Origin: Branchiostoma floridae
Taxonomy: Eukaryota > Chordata > Leptocardii > Amphioxiformes > Branchiostomatidae
DNA length: 64,000 nt
Assembly (NCBI RefSeq): GCF_000003815.2
Contig: NC_049983.1
Coordinates: 22,653,552-22,717,551, forward strand
Reading direction: 5' to 3'
A model generated the notes under the pieces. The model worked only from the letters and a program-made list of their open reading frames with translations, did no database searches and was not told the origin of the DNA. A program made the position numbers and the translations under genes. This document shows, piece by piece, positions 34,922 to 46,529 of the stretch. Each line of letters begins with the position of its first letter. The first letter of the stretch is position 1.

Positions 34922-35329
34922 TAGGGCTGGGTATCGGTACAGCGTACCGGTACAAAACCGGTTTTTCTTATTGGATCGGTCCAGAAAAACCGGACCTAAA
35001 AAGATTAGGTGGACCGGATGTTGGACCGATTAGAAAATTAACAGATTATTTTATCAGGCTTTCACATGTTTTGGCGCTTGCAGGTGGAAGAAAATGACAA
35101 GAGTGAAGTAGAGTAGAGTTTATAGTAATTTCTACCAAGTTTTACAGCCAATCGTACAGGTGCAGTTAGCGTTGAAGGATTTTAAAACGCCAGTGTAAGT
35201 CTAATACTCCACCAAACAGATCTCTTTGTAGTGAAATGGACCATTGGTATGAATCATACTGCATCAGGTCCAGGTTCAGGTCCGGACCCGGACCTGGACC
35301 TGAATTTTCTGTACCGGTACCCAGCCCTA
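34922..35329. mobile_element. hAT-type MITE, 408 bp, perfect 8-bp target duplication
   Basis: The ends TAGGGCTGGGTATCGGTACA and TGTACCGGTACCCAGCCCTA are inverted repeats with one difference. ATCCTCAC flanks both sides (34914-34921 and 35330-35337). An 8-bp duplication with A/GGG-type ends indicates the hAT superfamily. Internal blocks of GGTCCGGACC-type palindromes are present; there is no transposase. Confidence 0.9.
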
Positions 35330-35337
35330 ATCCTCAC

Positions 35338-38300
35338 TATTTGTAAAACTATACATTCTGTAACATTCCCATGTTTCTGACTAGTGAATTGTACAAATTT
35401 TGTAGAATTTGTATGAATTCGTAAAATTTACCCCAGAAAATGCTATCAAACATCATATGTTAATTTGTAGAAGCCGTCCAGCAAATAGAAAATAATCTGT
35501 GATATTCTGGTAACGAAAAGCAATCAAACCATCTTTGTTAAGACTAAGTCAAGTTTCCAAAGAAGTATGCTTGATATCCTTCAGATGATGTAAATGGTGT
35601 AAATATAAAGGGTAAGATATGACTGAAAGGGATGTGTTTCTTAAGATCTCATTGTCAGCAAAATCTTCTCAAAAAGGACCATTATGATATCTTTTAAGAC
35701 TATTCTATTCTGTTCTATATAAGTGTGTACAGGTTGTTTTAACTGTCATTCACTGACCAGTGCAGGTTTTGTGTTGCTTCTATGTTTAACTTTGTGTCAG
35801 GTTTTACTGTTACAGTACAAGTTGTCAGTGTTGTAGCAGAGAGAGGGGAGGGTGTGTAGTACATTGTCTTTGTAAAGAGAGGTGCTGACATTTGTATATT
35901 TATATGTTTATAACATTTGATAATCACTCCATAGGGTAACTAACATTCTGCAATCTTCAAACCCGCCCGCACCTTAACTGTAAACTTATTTGAATATAAA
36001 ATAATGGAGAAAGATCTGAATGTATATTAGCTGTACCCTGTCCAACATGGATCATGGTAAACTAACGTTTCAACCACAAAGGATCTTGAGCCCGTTACAA
36101 ATTCAGTGAGTTTACATACATTTTTATGTACTTTTAATGTTGACATTTAATCTGGTGCAGACAGAATTTAGGGTTGAAGTCAACAGGAGTTGTTTTTTTT
36201 AAAACTTGTGGTACTACTGCAAGTGTTCGTTCTGTGCAAAAGAACTACTACCAGTTTTGTTTATATGTGTCATTGTCAAGAGTACAGTTGCTTCCTGGAT
36301 CAATTCCGTAACCTTATAACTCTTTCTAATCCTTATTTTAATTAAGGGATGTTGCCAGCAGATCTGATGTGTGTTATTTTTGTACTGCAGAATTTTAATT
36401 GTGGTTTTAAGTGTATGTAAGCAATCTTGTTGTACTTGTTTATCGGCACCTGGTCTCATTAAAAGTACTTGTCGGTTTTATCGTGTCATTGGTATGTGTG
36501 ACTTACCATTAATTCATGAGGAATTTTGTTTTCGAAGAACAGCTCGCTGAAGAATGATAGAGCTTGTAATTGCTAATATTTGTTTTCATCCGTCTATCCT
36601 AACTGCACAACCGGTTTGGAACTCCTCTATGACTTTTGCCCTGTAAGTCTCATTTGCAATCAACAAAACCAGCATGACATTTCATCTATGTTGGTAAAAC
36701 ACACGCACACACACACACATACATACATATATACGTCGACACATATACGTATGCACACAAGACTTGTCACAGTCAATTTTAGCTTATGTTGCAGTCTGTC
36801 CTTGGAATTGGGCGGGTAGCTAGATCCATATTTGGGGCGGCTGCACCATACTACACTATACTAAATTAAATGTAACCTTGTGCTTCAAAACTTCAATAAC
36901 AATAAAAAGATTCCACGTCTCCATCTTCGCAGGTGAAAGCACACACGGACGCATACACATATTTCGACACATATACGTACTATGCACACAAAACTTGTCA
37001 CAGTCAATTTTAGCTTATGTTGCACAGTCTGTCCTTGGAATTGGGCGGTAGGCTAGAGCAATGTTTGGGGCGGCTGCACCATACTACACTATACTAAATT
37101 AAATGTAACCTTGTGCTTCAAAACTTCAATGAATTTTTTTTTTTTAAATTCCACGACTCTCAACACAATAAGGTAGGTAAGGTAAAGCGGACTGGGGACG
37201 AAGCATGCCGTGTTTTTGTCAGCTCGAAGTGCAATGCGACTTCGACACGGCGCGCGTGTTTAGCCAAGCGCACCGGGACACCCCTACCCGATAAGTGTGT
37301 TGGGCACTTTTACCCACAAATTTTAGAAAAGGTGGGGCTTTTCGTCTCCCTCTGCTTCCAAAAAAGAAGTCAAAGTCAAACCCAACCTGTTTAGAAATAG
37401 CCAACACTAGTATTAAAGTAGAATATTGTTCATAACTGACCATTGTCACTTGTATATCTACTATGTTTATACCATGTACTTAGCAATTGCAATTAGCCCT
37501 CGGGCACGAACTTGCAAATAAACTTCTTTACGTGCAAAGCTTTGACGCCACTTGTGGCTTACGCCCGAAGCTCCCTCGGCACTACACACACACAAAATAC
37601 ACGAACAGCCAATGCAGATGATTGCCAGGTTATAGAATTTATTAGATAAAAACAAACTCATTCAGGTTGTAATATTGCCGTGTTTTTGTCAGCTCTAAGT
37701 GCAAAGCGACTTCGACACGGCGCGCGTGTTTAGCCAAGCGCACCCGGACACCCCTACCCGAAAAGTGTGTTGGGCTCTTTTACCCACAAATTTTAGAAAA
37801 GGATGGGCTTTTCGTCTCTCTCTGCTTCCAAAAAAAGAAGTCAAACCCAACCTGTTTAGAAATAGCCAACACTAGTATTAAAGTAGAATATTGTTCATAA
37901 CTGACCATTGTCACTTGTATATCTACTATGTTTATACCATGTACTTCGGGCACGAACTTGCAAATAAACTTCTTCTTTACGTGCAAAGCTTTGACGCCAC
38001 TTGTGGCTTACGCCCTCAGCACTACACACACTCGAAAATACACACACAGCCAATGCAGATGATTGCCAGGTTATAGAATTTATTAGATAAAAACAAACTC
38101 ATTCAGGTTGTAATATTGATCCTTGATTAATGATACACGTAACGTTGGTTCACTTTTAACCGCGGGGTAACCTATATCCGTTGTGTTGCTAAACAAGTTA
38201 TCCAGGGATATCAAGTCGATGGACGGGAGTTTGAAATTGTACTATTTTTAAAATATTGCAGTTTGAAACCACCTTCTGTCGACTTTATATCCCTAAATAC

Positions 38301-40180
38301 ATTGTTCTTGAAAAGAATGGAGAAAGGTTGCCCTACGGATAAAGGTAAGGTAGCACTATATGAAAGTCAAAATTTCAGGCATGCTTTGACAGCTCTTGCG
38401 CACTCGCGCATCTTTAACATTGGCAACTTAATGATGATCTTTATTTGCGTGTTCCTGCCCATGTGGGCTAAATGCAGCAAATCCCATGATGGGATACTAA
38501 AGACTAAGTACTATAACATGTAGCATTACAATTGAATAAACAATACATCTGTAACTATGCTATCACTATATCTAACGTTTACATGACTCTTCCCTTTTCT
38601 TAAAACATGTGTATACGAACTCACAGAGTTTGTGTTGTACAAAGTTGTCTGTGGTTGTCATTATGTGTACAAACAGGTTGTCGTTGGTTAACTCTTTACA
38701 TCGTGTATCTACACTGAGAGCACTGATAAAAGTGTTGCGCATGTCATTGTATAAAGAACACTCTATTATAAAATGGACTTCATTCTCTATACGGTTGGAG
38801 TTGAAAAGTTAATAATCGTAATGAGTAAACATTCAAATATCTCTTGTTATTTACGATGAAAGAGGCTATACATCCAGGTAAATGATATTCACTGACAGGT
38901 AAAATTCAATATCGACCAGTTCGTGAAATAATTTTTTAATAATGTACATCTAAAGCAGTGGGGGACGAAACACATTTTATTTCCAAATATTCATTCAACC
39001 AAACCGAAAGAATCACTCAGCTTAGAGAAGCCACAAAGACTTATCCCAACTTCCCCACATTGACAAACGAACAGAAAGACACTTTTCTCTTGAAATCTCA
39101 GAACCCACAAATTTTAGAAAAGGGCTTTTCGTCTCCATCTGCTTCCAAAAAAGAAGTCAAACCCAACCCGTTTAGAGTTGGCCAACACTAGTATTAGAGT
39201 AGAATATTGTTCATAATTGTCACTTGTATATCTACTACGTTTATACCATGTACTTGTAATTAGCCCTCGGGCACGAACTTGCAAACAAACTTCTTCAATT
39301 ATTGTTCTCAATTCAATTCAATATTCAGGGATTACTTCTGGACGTTTCCAGTGACATCCATCACTCTTCAGCATCACCAGAGTGAGCCGGCAGAACTAAT
39401 TCATGCTAGAACGTCTAAACTTTATATAGTGTTATCTTACCGTAGAAACTATCCAAACTTGGTTTACATATGAGTGGTATTTGCATACGATTTTATGACT
39501 TTAATAGTTACATGGAAACGTTTAGTATTTTGTTTAAATATTTTGTTTGGCTGAATTTGACAAAAAGTCTGTCTCAAAAACTGCCAATTGACTTTAAAAT
39601 GCCTTGCAAAGCACACATCCTTTCTGGAATAATGTTCAAAAGTCAACACCACAACTGATAAGGACAAACGAAGGAAATTATTTTCATCTTTGCATTAGAT
39701 TTTTCATTGAGGTTCTCCATGCACAGGTGTCAGGAGACGCCTTTTCAAAGCCACCATACCGAAATCATTTTTTATTTTTTTTTGTGCTTTATTGTTCGGA
39801 GTATCCGTCTCCTAGGAAGACTTCCGACCAAGGATGTAAGGGGTTCCTCCTACCCCTGACTCGTGTGATTATATTGTTTTGTTCAAAAGTTAAAAGTTAT
39901 GTTATCACTTAATGTATAATTTTCATATCTAATCATCAATTATGTTTTATTTTGATCCCATTTGCTATCATCATTATTCACTGATTTGTAATTACATTAT
40001 CATTACTATTTTCTGACTTTTCACATCTACCATGTTATTTGTTAACTATGATGGGGGCTCATTGTTTTTCTGTCCCCGGCACGGGTTCTAGTTTGCTCTT
40101 TCAGTATGCTTTGTAAGTTGATTTTAAAACGTGTAAATGAATAAAACCAAGTATGAAAATGCCCGGGTACATGTTTTTGA
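35338..40180. other. Intergenic region between the ANKRD26-like gene and the LRR-Ig cluster
   Basis: No supported gene. It contains a CA/TA microsatellite (36702-36740), a tandem repeat of about 231 bp (36700-37130), a tandem repeat of 470 bp (37208-38117) with a third partial copy (39108-39295), and patches similar to the 3' flank of the middle LRR-Ig gene: 38100-38440 matches about 46555-46650, and 39560-39665 matches about 46930-47095. Confidence 0.6.
37208..38117. repeat. Two tandem 470-bp repeats, relics of the LRR-Ig 3' flank
   Basis: Anchor CCGTGTTTTTGTCAGCTC occurs at 37208 and 37678. Each unit ends with CAATGCAGATGATTGCCAGG and GAATTTATTAGATAAAA. This matches CAATGCAGATAACTGTCCAA and GACTTTATTAGATACAA near 46497 and 51526, the presumed 3' ends of LRR-Ig transcripts. 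The copy at 39108-39295 lacks both ends. Confidence 0.75.
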
Positions 40181-40184
40181 ATTT

Positions 40185-40320
40185 CATGCATCTTTCAAGA
40201 GTCAACTTGCGGCCTGGGCCCCCTCCTCCTCTCTCTGATCATGCCCAGTGATCGTGACACTAGCTATTAAGCTAAAGCACTACTGAAAACGGCTGGATTG
40301 GTTGGGCTTGAGGGACTTAC
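40185..40320 (-). pseudogene. Fragment of an LRR-Ig gene 3' end
   Basis: CATCTTTCAAGAGTCAACTT, GCGGCCTGGGCCCC, ATGCCCAGTGATCGTGACAC and GAAAACGGCTGGATTGGTTG repeat the last coding part and 3' UTR start of the LRR-Ig genes (compare 47262-47370). It retains the GCGGCCTGGGC segment that the adjacent complete gene has lost, so it is not a copy of that gene's present 3' end. Confidence 0.8.
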
Positions 40321-40465
40321 TTGCGAGTATATCCCGTGTTAAGGCGAAATCTTGAAATATTTTAGGTTTTAAATGTTTTAATAGGGGGACTTATGAAGTC
40401 CCAGAAAATTCAAGGATCAGGATACCAAGGGATATGTTTTTGAGCTTCAGGCATCTTTCAAGGAT

Positions 40466-42652
40466 TCACTTTGGCCCACCCTGCCCTGTTTGATCATGAC
40501 CAGTGATCGTGACACTAGCTGCTGCGCTACTGAAAACGACTGGATTGGATGGGCCTGAGGGAGGGTTCTGGGCCTTCCTCTTGCACCATATTGTGAGAAT
40601 GATGGTGCCAACAAGGAGAGAAACTCCTAATGCGCCACACACAGAGCCAACGAGCACAGGTATGGACAGAGTGGGAGCTTCGTGGACATAGATAATCAGT
40701 GAGGCAAACGTTGAGCCAACAGGACTTGTTGCAATGCAGAGATACAGGCCAGCATCTGCTGCTGCGGTGACATTGGTTATGATGATGGCACCATCCACAT
40801 CCACAGTCACCCTCCCACCTGACTCAACAGTTGCATTCACTCCAGATGGGAGGGTGACTTTGATGTCTGGCGTGGGGATTCCTGAAGCTTCACAGACCAA
40901 ATAGAGTGTCTCACCCTCTACTATTGTGTTATTGTCACCCTTCCCAAACCTCACTATTGTTGGCTCTTCACAGATCAGATCTTCAATACGCAGATTTTTA
41001 AGCTTTTCTCCGCGTAAGTTTCTGCTGATAGGTCCGTCACATGTGATTTGGTTTTCAAATGAATCAGACCACCAAGGAGTCGACCCACTCATCAGTTGCC
41101 TGAAGGGAACCATTCTACAGTCACACTGCCAGGGGTTGTTGTTGATATCTACATTAGAGATTGATGACAATACTGCCACCATATCTGCGTTAAGGACTTC
41201 AAGTCTATTCCGATACAGCCATAAGATGCGCAGATGTTGCGTTGGACTGAATGTTCCAACCTGAATATCACTGATCTCATTACCCCACAGCCTAAGTTCT
41301 TCCAAGTTTCCCAGCCCTGCAAACATGTCAGATCTGAGGTTTGTTAACTTGTTATTATACAGCCTCAAGTTTGTCAGTTGTGGTGTTGAATTGAAAGTTC
41401 TACCCTGAATATCACTGATCTCATTATAGCTAAGGTAAAGTTCCTGCAAGTTTCCAAGCCCTGTGAACATGTCAGATCTGAGGTTTGTTAACTTGTTATT
41501 GTCCAGCTCAAGTGTCTGCAACTTTCCCAGCCCTGTGAACGTGTCAGATCTGAGGTTTGCTAATTTGTTCTCAACCAGTTTCAAGCGGGTCAGTTGTGGT
41601 GTTGAATTGAAAGTTCCAGCCTGAATATCACTGATGTCATTACTGTACAGCGTAATCTCTTCCAAGTTTCCCAGCCCTATGAACATGCCAGATCTGAGGT
41701 TCTGTAACTCGTTCATGTGAAGGTACAAGTGGGTCAGTTGTGGTGTTGAATTGAAAGTTCCAGCCTGAATATAACTGATGTCATTACTGTACAGCCTAAG
41801 GTCCTGCAAGTTTCCCAGTCCTGTGAACATGTCAGATCTGAGGTTTGTTAACTTGTTATCATACAGCCACAAGTCTGTCAGTTGTGGTGTTGACTTGAAA
41901 GTTCCAGGCTGAATGTTGTCTATCACATTATGTTGCAGCTCAAGCCACTGCAAGTTTCCCAGCCCTGTGAACATGTCAGATCTGAGGATTGCTAATTTGT
42001 TCTCAACCAGTCGCAAGAGGGTCAGTTGTGGTGTTGAATTGAAAGTTCCAGCCTGAATATCACTGATGTCATTACTGTACAGCGTAAGCTCCTGCAAGTT
42101 TCCCAGCCCTGTGAACATGCCAGATTTGAGGTTCTGTAACTCGTTCATGTGAAGGTGCAAGGCTAGTAATTTCGGTGTTGCACTGAACGTTCCAGCCTGA
42201 ATATCATTGATTTCATTACGCTCAAGACGTAGTTCTTGCAAGTTTCCCAGCCCTGTAAACATGTCAGCACTAAGGTTGGATAGGCGGTTCTCAGAAAGAC
42301 CCAAATATGTCAGATCTGGCAAGTTATAGAATGCGTTTCTATTGATTTTGGCAATACCATTGAATGCTAGCTCTAGATGTACCAAGCTAACAAACTGTGC
42401 ACGTGCATGTGACAAAAAAGACCGATCTAATGTTGTGGGCATTATATTTTGCCGAAAATCAAGGTGGGTGATGAATGCTGCCAGGCCTGCTGGCAGGTTT
42501 GCCAGCAGGTTCTGAGCACCACTGGTGAGGTTCTCGTGCCGGCAGGTAACAGTAGAACCATCTTCAGATATGTCGCAGTTCGGGTCGGTTGATCCAAACA
42601 CCTTCAGGATGATCAAAAGGAACAACAGGGACGCTAGCAGCTTTCCACCCAT
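40466..42652 (-). CDS. LRR-Ig transmembrane receptor A, 728 aa
   Basis: Single coding exon. A signal peptide (about 1-21) precedes a short LRR-NT with Cys26 and Cys37. About 18 leucine-rich repeats of 24 residues follow, alternating between LGNLQ- and TPQLT-starting types. Then come an LRR-CT (NNPWQCDC start), one Ig domain (LVCEAS to GLYLCIA) and a transmembrane helix near 664-689, with a tail of about 39 residues that has no signalling motif I recognise. Amphioxus has very many such LRRIG genes, thought to act in surface recognition; the ligand is unknown. Compared with B it lacks the threonine/serine-rich stalk before the membrane. An 8-bp deletion also shifts the last codons, so it ends GQGGPK instead of in SESLKDA. 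Confidence 0.93.
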   Translation of the reverse strand: MGGKLLASLLFLLIILKVFGSTDPNCDISEDGSTVTCRHENLTSGAQNLLANLPAGLAAFITHLDFRQNIMPTTLDRSFLSHARAQFVSLVHLELAFNGIAKINRNAFYNLPDLTYLGLSENRLSNLSADMFTGLGNLQELRLERNEINDIQAGTFSATPKLLALHLHMNELQNLKSGMFTGLGNLQELTLYSNDISDIQAGTFNSTPQLTLLRLVENKLAILRSDMFTGLGNLQWLELQHNVIDNIQPGTFKSTPQLTDLWLYDNKLTNLRSDMFTGLGNLQDLRLYSNDISYIQAGTFNSTPQLTHLYLHMNELQNLRSGMFIGLGNLEEITLYSNDISDIQAGTFNSTPQLTRLKLVENKLANLRSDTFTGLGKLQTLELDNNKLTNLRSDMFTGLGNLQELYLSYNEISDIQGRTFNSTPQLTNLRLYNNKLTNLRSDMFAGLGNLEELRLWGNEISDIQVGTFSPTQHLRILWLYRNRLEVLNADMVAVLSSISNVDINNNPWQCDCRMVPFRQLMSGSTPWWSDSFENQITCDGPISRNLRGEKLKNLRIEDLICEEPTIVRFGKGDNNTIVEGETLYLVCEASGIPTPDIKVTLPSGVNATVESGGRVTVDVDGAIIITNVTAAADAGLYLCIATSPVGSTFASLIIYVHEAPTLSIPVLVGSVCGALGVSLLVGTIILTIWCKRKAQNPPSGPSNPVVFSSAAASVTITGHDQTGQGGPK

Positions 42653-43560
42653 GCTTCCTCTATGTTCTGATGCAGGGAGGCAAACATGTAACTTATGAGT
42701 ACTATAAATTCTTTTTAGACATTCGAAACAAAAGTTATTTTTTCTTAAATAAGTGCCTTTATTTTCTGATAGCTGACAGCAGCGTAATATTTAGCTATAG
42801 ACCTTTCTTGCCAAAAAGTCCTAACAAATTTTAGACAAGAGTTAATCCAGATTGCTCCTCAGCAATCTAACTTGTATCTGTTTTTTAAGATTATACTTTG
42901 AGACTTTATTTGAAAATCCGTTAGTGACGTGCCATATGGCACGGCATTAATCTTCCTGGACTTCATGACAAAACAAAGATGTACATGTACTACTTAGTTG
43001 GTAGTAAGTTGGTACCAATATTCAGTACTCTCACCACTAGCATGTCATGATCAGGGATGGAAGAGAAGGAAACCACATGTAACCAACTACCGACGTATTG
43101 AAGCGGTTAGAGAGACGACAGCAACAACAAGTATATAATAGTACAATGTATACATTGTATTGATCTACATCGTGTTCAGTACCTTCGTATATATGAGATC
43201 AACCTTTAATATATGCTTTCAGTCATCAGAATGATGTAGTAAGTCAATCACAAAATAGCTAGCAAGTTGCCACTTGGAAGTCTTGATTTAGGGCAAAATA
43301 TCAGACTTTCACAGAAATCCACAATCTAATCTCCAGAAAGGGGCCACCTTTGCTCAATTCATCTGGATCCTGGTTAATAAGCCTTCTTTACAAGCAGAAG
43401 AGCCCTAGACACAAGGCAATGATATAAACTTACCCAGAGACAGTGTCCTGAAGAAATGTACCGACAGAAACAGTCAAGTGCGTCTGCAGAGGAAAAATAA
43501 TCTCTTGAGCTCCAATGTCAGATAGCTCGGCAAAAATATGACTGGCCATAGATGTGTTTA
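42653..43560 (-). other. 5' leader of gene A: acceptor, intron and non-coding exon
   Basis: On the minus strand a CCTGCATCAG acceptor lies 14 bases before the ATG. A GTAAGT donor sits at 43433-43428, with the presumed leader exon upstream from 43434. The same donor and exon sequence (GTACATTTCTTC, CTGTCGGTAC, CTGCAGACGCACTTGA) occurs in front of genes B and C. This predicts a spliced 5' UTR; transcripts are needed to confirm it. Confidence 0.6.
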
Positions 43561-43671
43561 ATTATCTATCTATTTTTTCGTTCGGTTGTTTACAGACAGC
43601 CAAGGCAAACCCTGGAATAGGGCTAACAGGTGTGTTTTACAGGTTCGGTCAGCTAATCATTTGTTTTTCTG

Positions 43672-43675
<4 letters not shown>

Positions 43676-43733
<58 letters not shown>

Positions 43734-43737
43734 TATT
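43676..43737. repeat. AT dinucleotide microsatellite
   Basis: Nearly pure AT repeat of about 60 bp upstream of the proximal leader exon of gene A. Confidence 0.95.
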
Positions 43738-44402
43738 CTTTTTAATATCCGATCTTTCTGATTTGTTTTCATTTTGCCTAAGATAGGTAACCGAATATCA
43801 CACCGTAAAAATTCGAACACGAATTGGCCTAGGCAGCCGTGCGAGCAACACTGCCAGTGCAGAGGAAGTCCCGGGGAACTTCGGACGGGACGGTCACAAG
43901 AATGGCGTTAATATGCCAAAACAGTGCACCCCATCTTCACCCCAGTCATACTACAGTTTAGCTGCTTTGTTTCTTGAAGATTAAGGGTGACATTGTCTAT
44001 TAAAAATTGTCCATAAGAGAATGAGAACTGAATATCAAAATTTAAATTTTGAATGAATTCCTCTGACATTTAATCATACAGCCTGGAATTTTATTCTACA
44101 GGGTTATCATGTTACAGGATGTTTAATGAAAATATAAGATATGCATATTGCTAGCTCCTGTGGCGTGTCTAAAAAGCTAGTATGGTATGTCATATCAGCA
44201 GGAACACTCAGCTGCATGCCCGCAAAGCTGCTGTTTTTTTTTTAGTGATATGTTTGTGGCGCAAGCTGTAACACAACCCAACTGCCGAGACATTCGGATT
44301 ACATTTCTGTAATACTAACAGTAAATTTCTTTAATACAGTGTTTCGGGGTTCTTAGCCCAGCTCGGGCACATTGCGAGAGGCTTCATGTATCTTCTCGGA
44401 GA

Positions 44403-44590
44403 GTGCCATAATGCACTGTGCAATTCTGAGGCCAAGTTTCTGTATCGAATCATATCTTATCATAGTACCAAGAAAAAGCTACTGTACAGTTCATATGGCA
44501 ACTTTACTTTGTATTGGTACCAATCTTTGTAACATTCCAGAAGCCATGTCTAATCACATTTTACAATTAATCTCATTAACCAAGATTGAC
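44403..44590 (+). repeat. Copy of part of the ANKRD26-like 3' UTR
   Basis: CACTGTGCAATTCTGAGGCC, AGTTTCTGTATC, ACAGTTCATATGGCAAC, GTAACATTCCAGAA, GCCAT and TTTTACAAT occur in the same order as at 34440-34600, with small gaps. The similarity is clear over about 170 bp and in the same orientation. Confidence 0.75.
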
Positions 44591-45349
44591 AACAACATCA
44601 TTGTTCTTGTATGTACAGCTGTAGTCAACTTGGTGCCACGGTGGCCAGATTGTTTGAGTGAATACATCGATATCTTCCATTGCTATTGGTGTACTAAATT
44701 GATTAGCGTTTTGCTTCTAAACTTGAATAGGGATAGACACGCAAACGTCAAATATCCATCGCCCCAATTGAAAGGATCAACCCTATAAGGTAATTTAAAG
44801 GTAACTTCGTCGAATCTGAAAATAAACACGAAGCTTAAGCGTGGTGCTTTTTTCTTTAGCAAGAAGTACAATTTGACTTCGCTACGGCTCGCGTTCGTTG
44901 AAAATCCATAATACCCCCGTCACATGTAGCAAAAATCGATGGGACGACGAGTCTGCGAGTTGTAAATTACAAAGAAGCATGACCTGACGGGGGGAGGAAG
45001 GGGGGAAGGGGGGAACTCTGCCATTTCTTTGTCGGCATCAGGGTCATGCCTCCTCGTAATTTAGAGCTCGCACACTCGTCGTCCGATCGATTTTCGCTAT
45101 ATGTGAGGGGGGTATAAGGGACGTGCTCTAGGGCACGCCATGGCATTAATCTTCCTGGACTTCAACACAAAACAAAGATGTATATGTACTGCTTAGTAGG
45201 TACCGCTATTCATGATCAGTACTCTCACCACTAGCATGTCATAGTATATATTGTATTGATCTACATTGTGTTCAGTTCCTTCGTATATGAGATGACCTTA
45301 CACATATGTTTTCAGTCATCAGAATGGTGTAATTAGTCAATCACACAAT

Positions 45350-46360
45350 ATCTAGCAAGTTGCCACTTGGAAGTCTTGATTCAGGGCAGAATATCAGACT
45401 TTCACAGAAATTTACAAGTTAATCTTCCAAAAGGGGCCACCTTTGCTCAATTCATCTGGATCATTTACAAGCAGAAGAGCCCCAGACACAAGACAATGAT
45501 AAAACACTTACCCAGAGACAGCGTCCTGAAGAAATGTACCGACAGAAACATTCAAGTGCGTCTGCAGAAGAAAAACTCTCTTGAGCTCCAATGTCAGCTA
45601 GCTCGGCAAAAAATATGACTGGCCACAGGTGTGTTTAATTATCTATTTATTTATTCGTTCGGCTGTTTACAGACAGTCAGGGCTGCCCAACAAGCCATAG
45701 GCTATTGCCAAGGGCTAACCGTTGAACAGGACGAACAGGTGTGTTTTACAAGTCCGGTCCCGCTAATTAACTTTTTTTCTGAAAGGCGATCTTTTTTTGT
45801 TTAATATCCGATCTTTCTGATTTATTGTTAGCGTGCCTTAAGATAGGTAACCGAATATCACACCGTAAAAATTCGAACACGAATTGGCCTAGGCGGCCGT
45901 GCGTGCAACACTCCCAGTGCAGAGGAAGTCCCGAGGAGATTCGGACGGGACGGTCACAAGAATGGCGTTTATATGCCAAAGCAGTGGCCCCCATCTTCAC
46001 CCCAGTCATACTACATGTACCGTTTAACGGCTTTGTTTCTTGAAAATTAAGGGTGACATTGTCAAAGATTGACTGAGAATTGAATATCAAAATTTAAATT
46101 TTGTACGAATTCCTCAGAAATTTAGTCATACAGCTTGGAATAAGGTACTTCAGGGCTATCATGTGACGAGATGCTTGATGAAAATATAAGATATTTACAT
46201 AGCTAACTGCTTGCGTGCTTACAAAGCTTGTATGGTATGTCATATCAGCTGACTTGATGCAGGAACACGCAGCTGCATCCCTGAAAAGCGGGCGTGTTGT
46301 TGTCTGTAATATGTTTGTGGAGCAAGCTGTAACGCCTCGCAACTGCTCCCATATTTGGAA
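45350..46360 (-). other. Extra copy of the LRR-Ig leader exon and upstream region
   Basis: This repeats 43290-44310 and 50390-51390. It includes the GTAAGT donor (minus strand, 45511-45506) and the leader exon from 45512, plus the upstream block TTCGAACACGAATTGGCC. No LRR-Ig coding sequence follows it directly; the next gene downstream on this strand is A, beyond A's own leader. It could be an alternative first exon for A or a leftover of duplication. Confidence 0.7.
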
Positions 46361-46523
46361 TAAATTCCGTTGATTCGGTGGGCGGGGCTAGCAAGCAGTA
46401 CAAATTGACTTCGCTGTGTGACGCTTGAGGCTTGCAACAAACTGCATATATATCACTATACACATTCTATGCACACTCAACACCATACACATCGCCAATG
46501 CAGATAACTGTCCAATTATGGAC

Positions 46524-46529
46524 TTTATT
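46524..46529 (-). terminator. Possible poly(A) signal of gene B
   Basis: AATAAA on the minus strand about 730 bases after the stop of gene B. The same signal in the same context lies at 51553-51558 after gene C, and a related one at 37638-37643. Confidence 0.45.

Noticed and set aside
39604-39912. 102-codon plus-strand frame
   Set aside because: No domain, low-complexity F-rich part, and it lies in DNA related to the LRR-Ig 3' flank.
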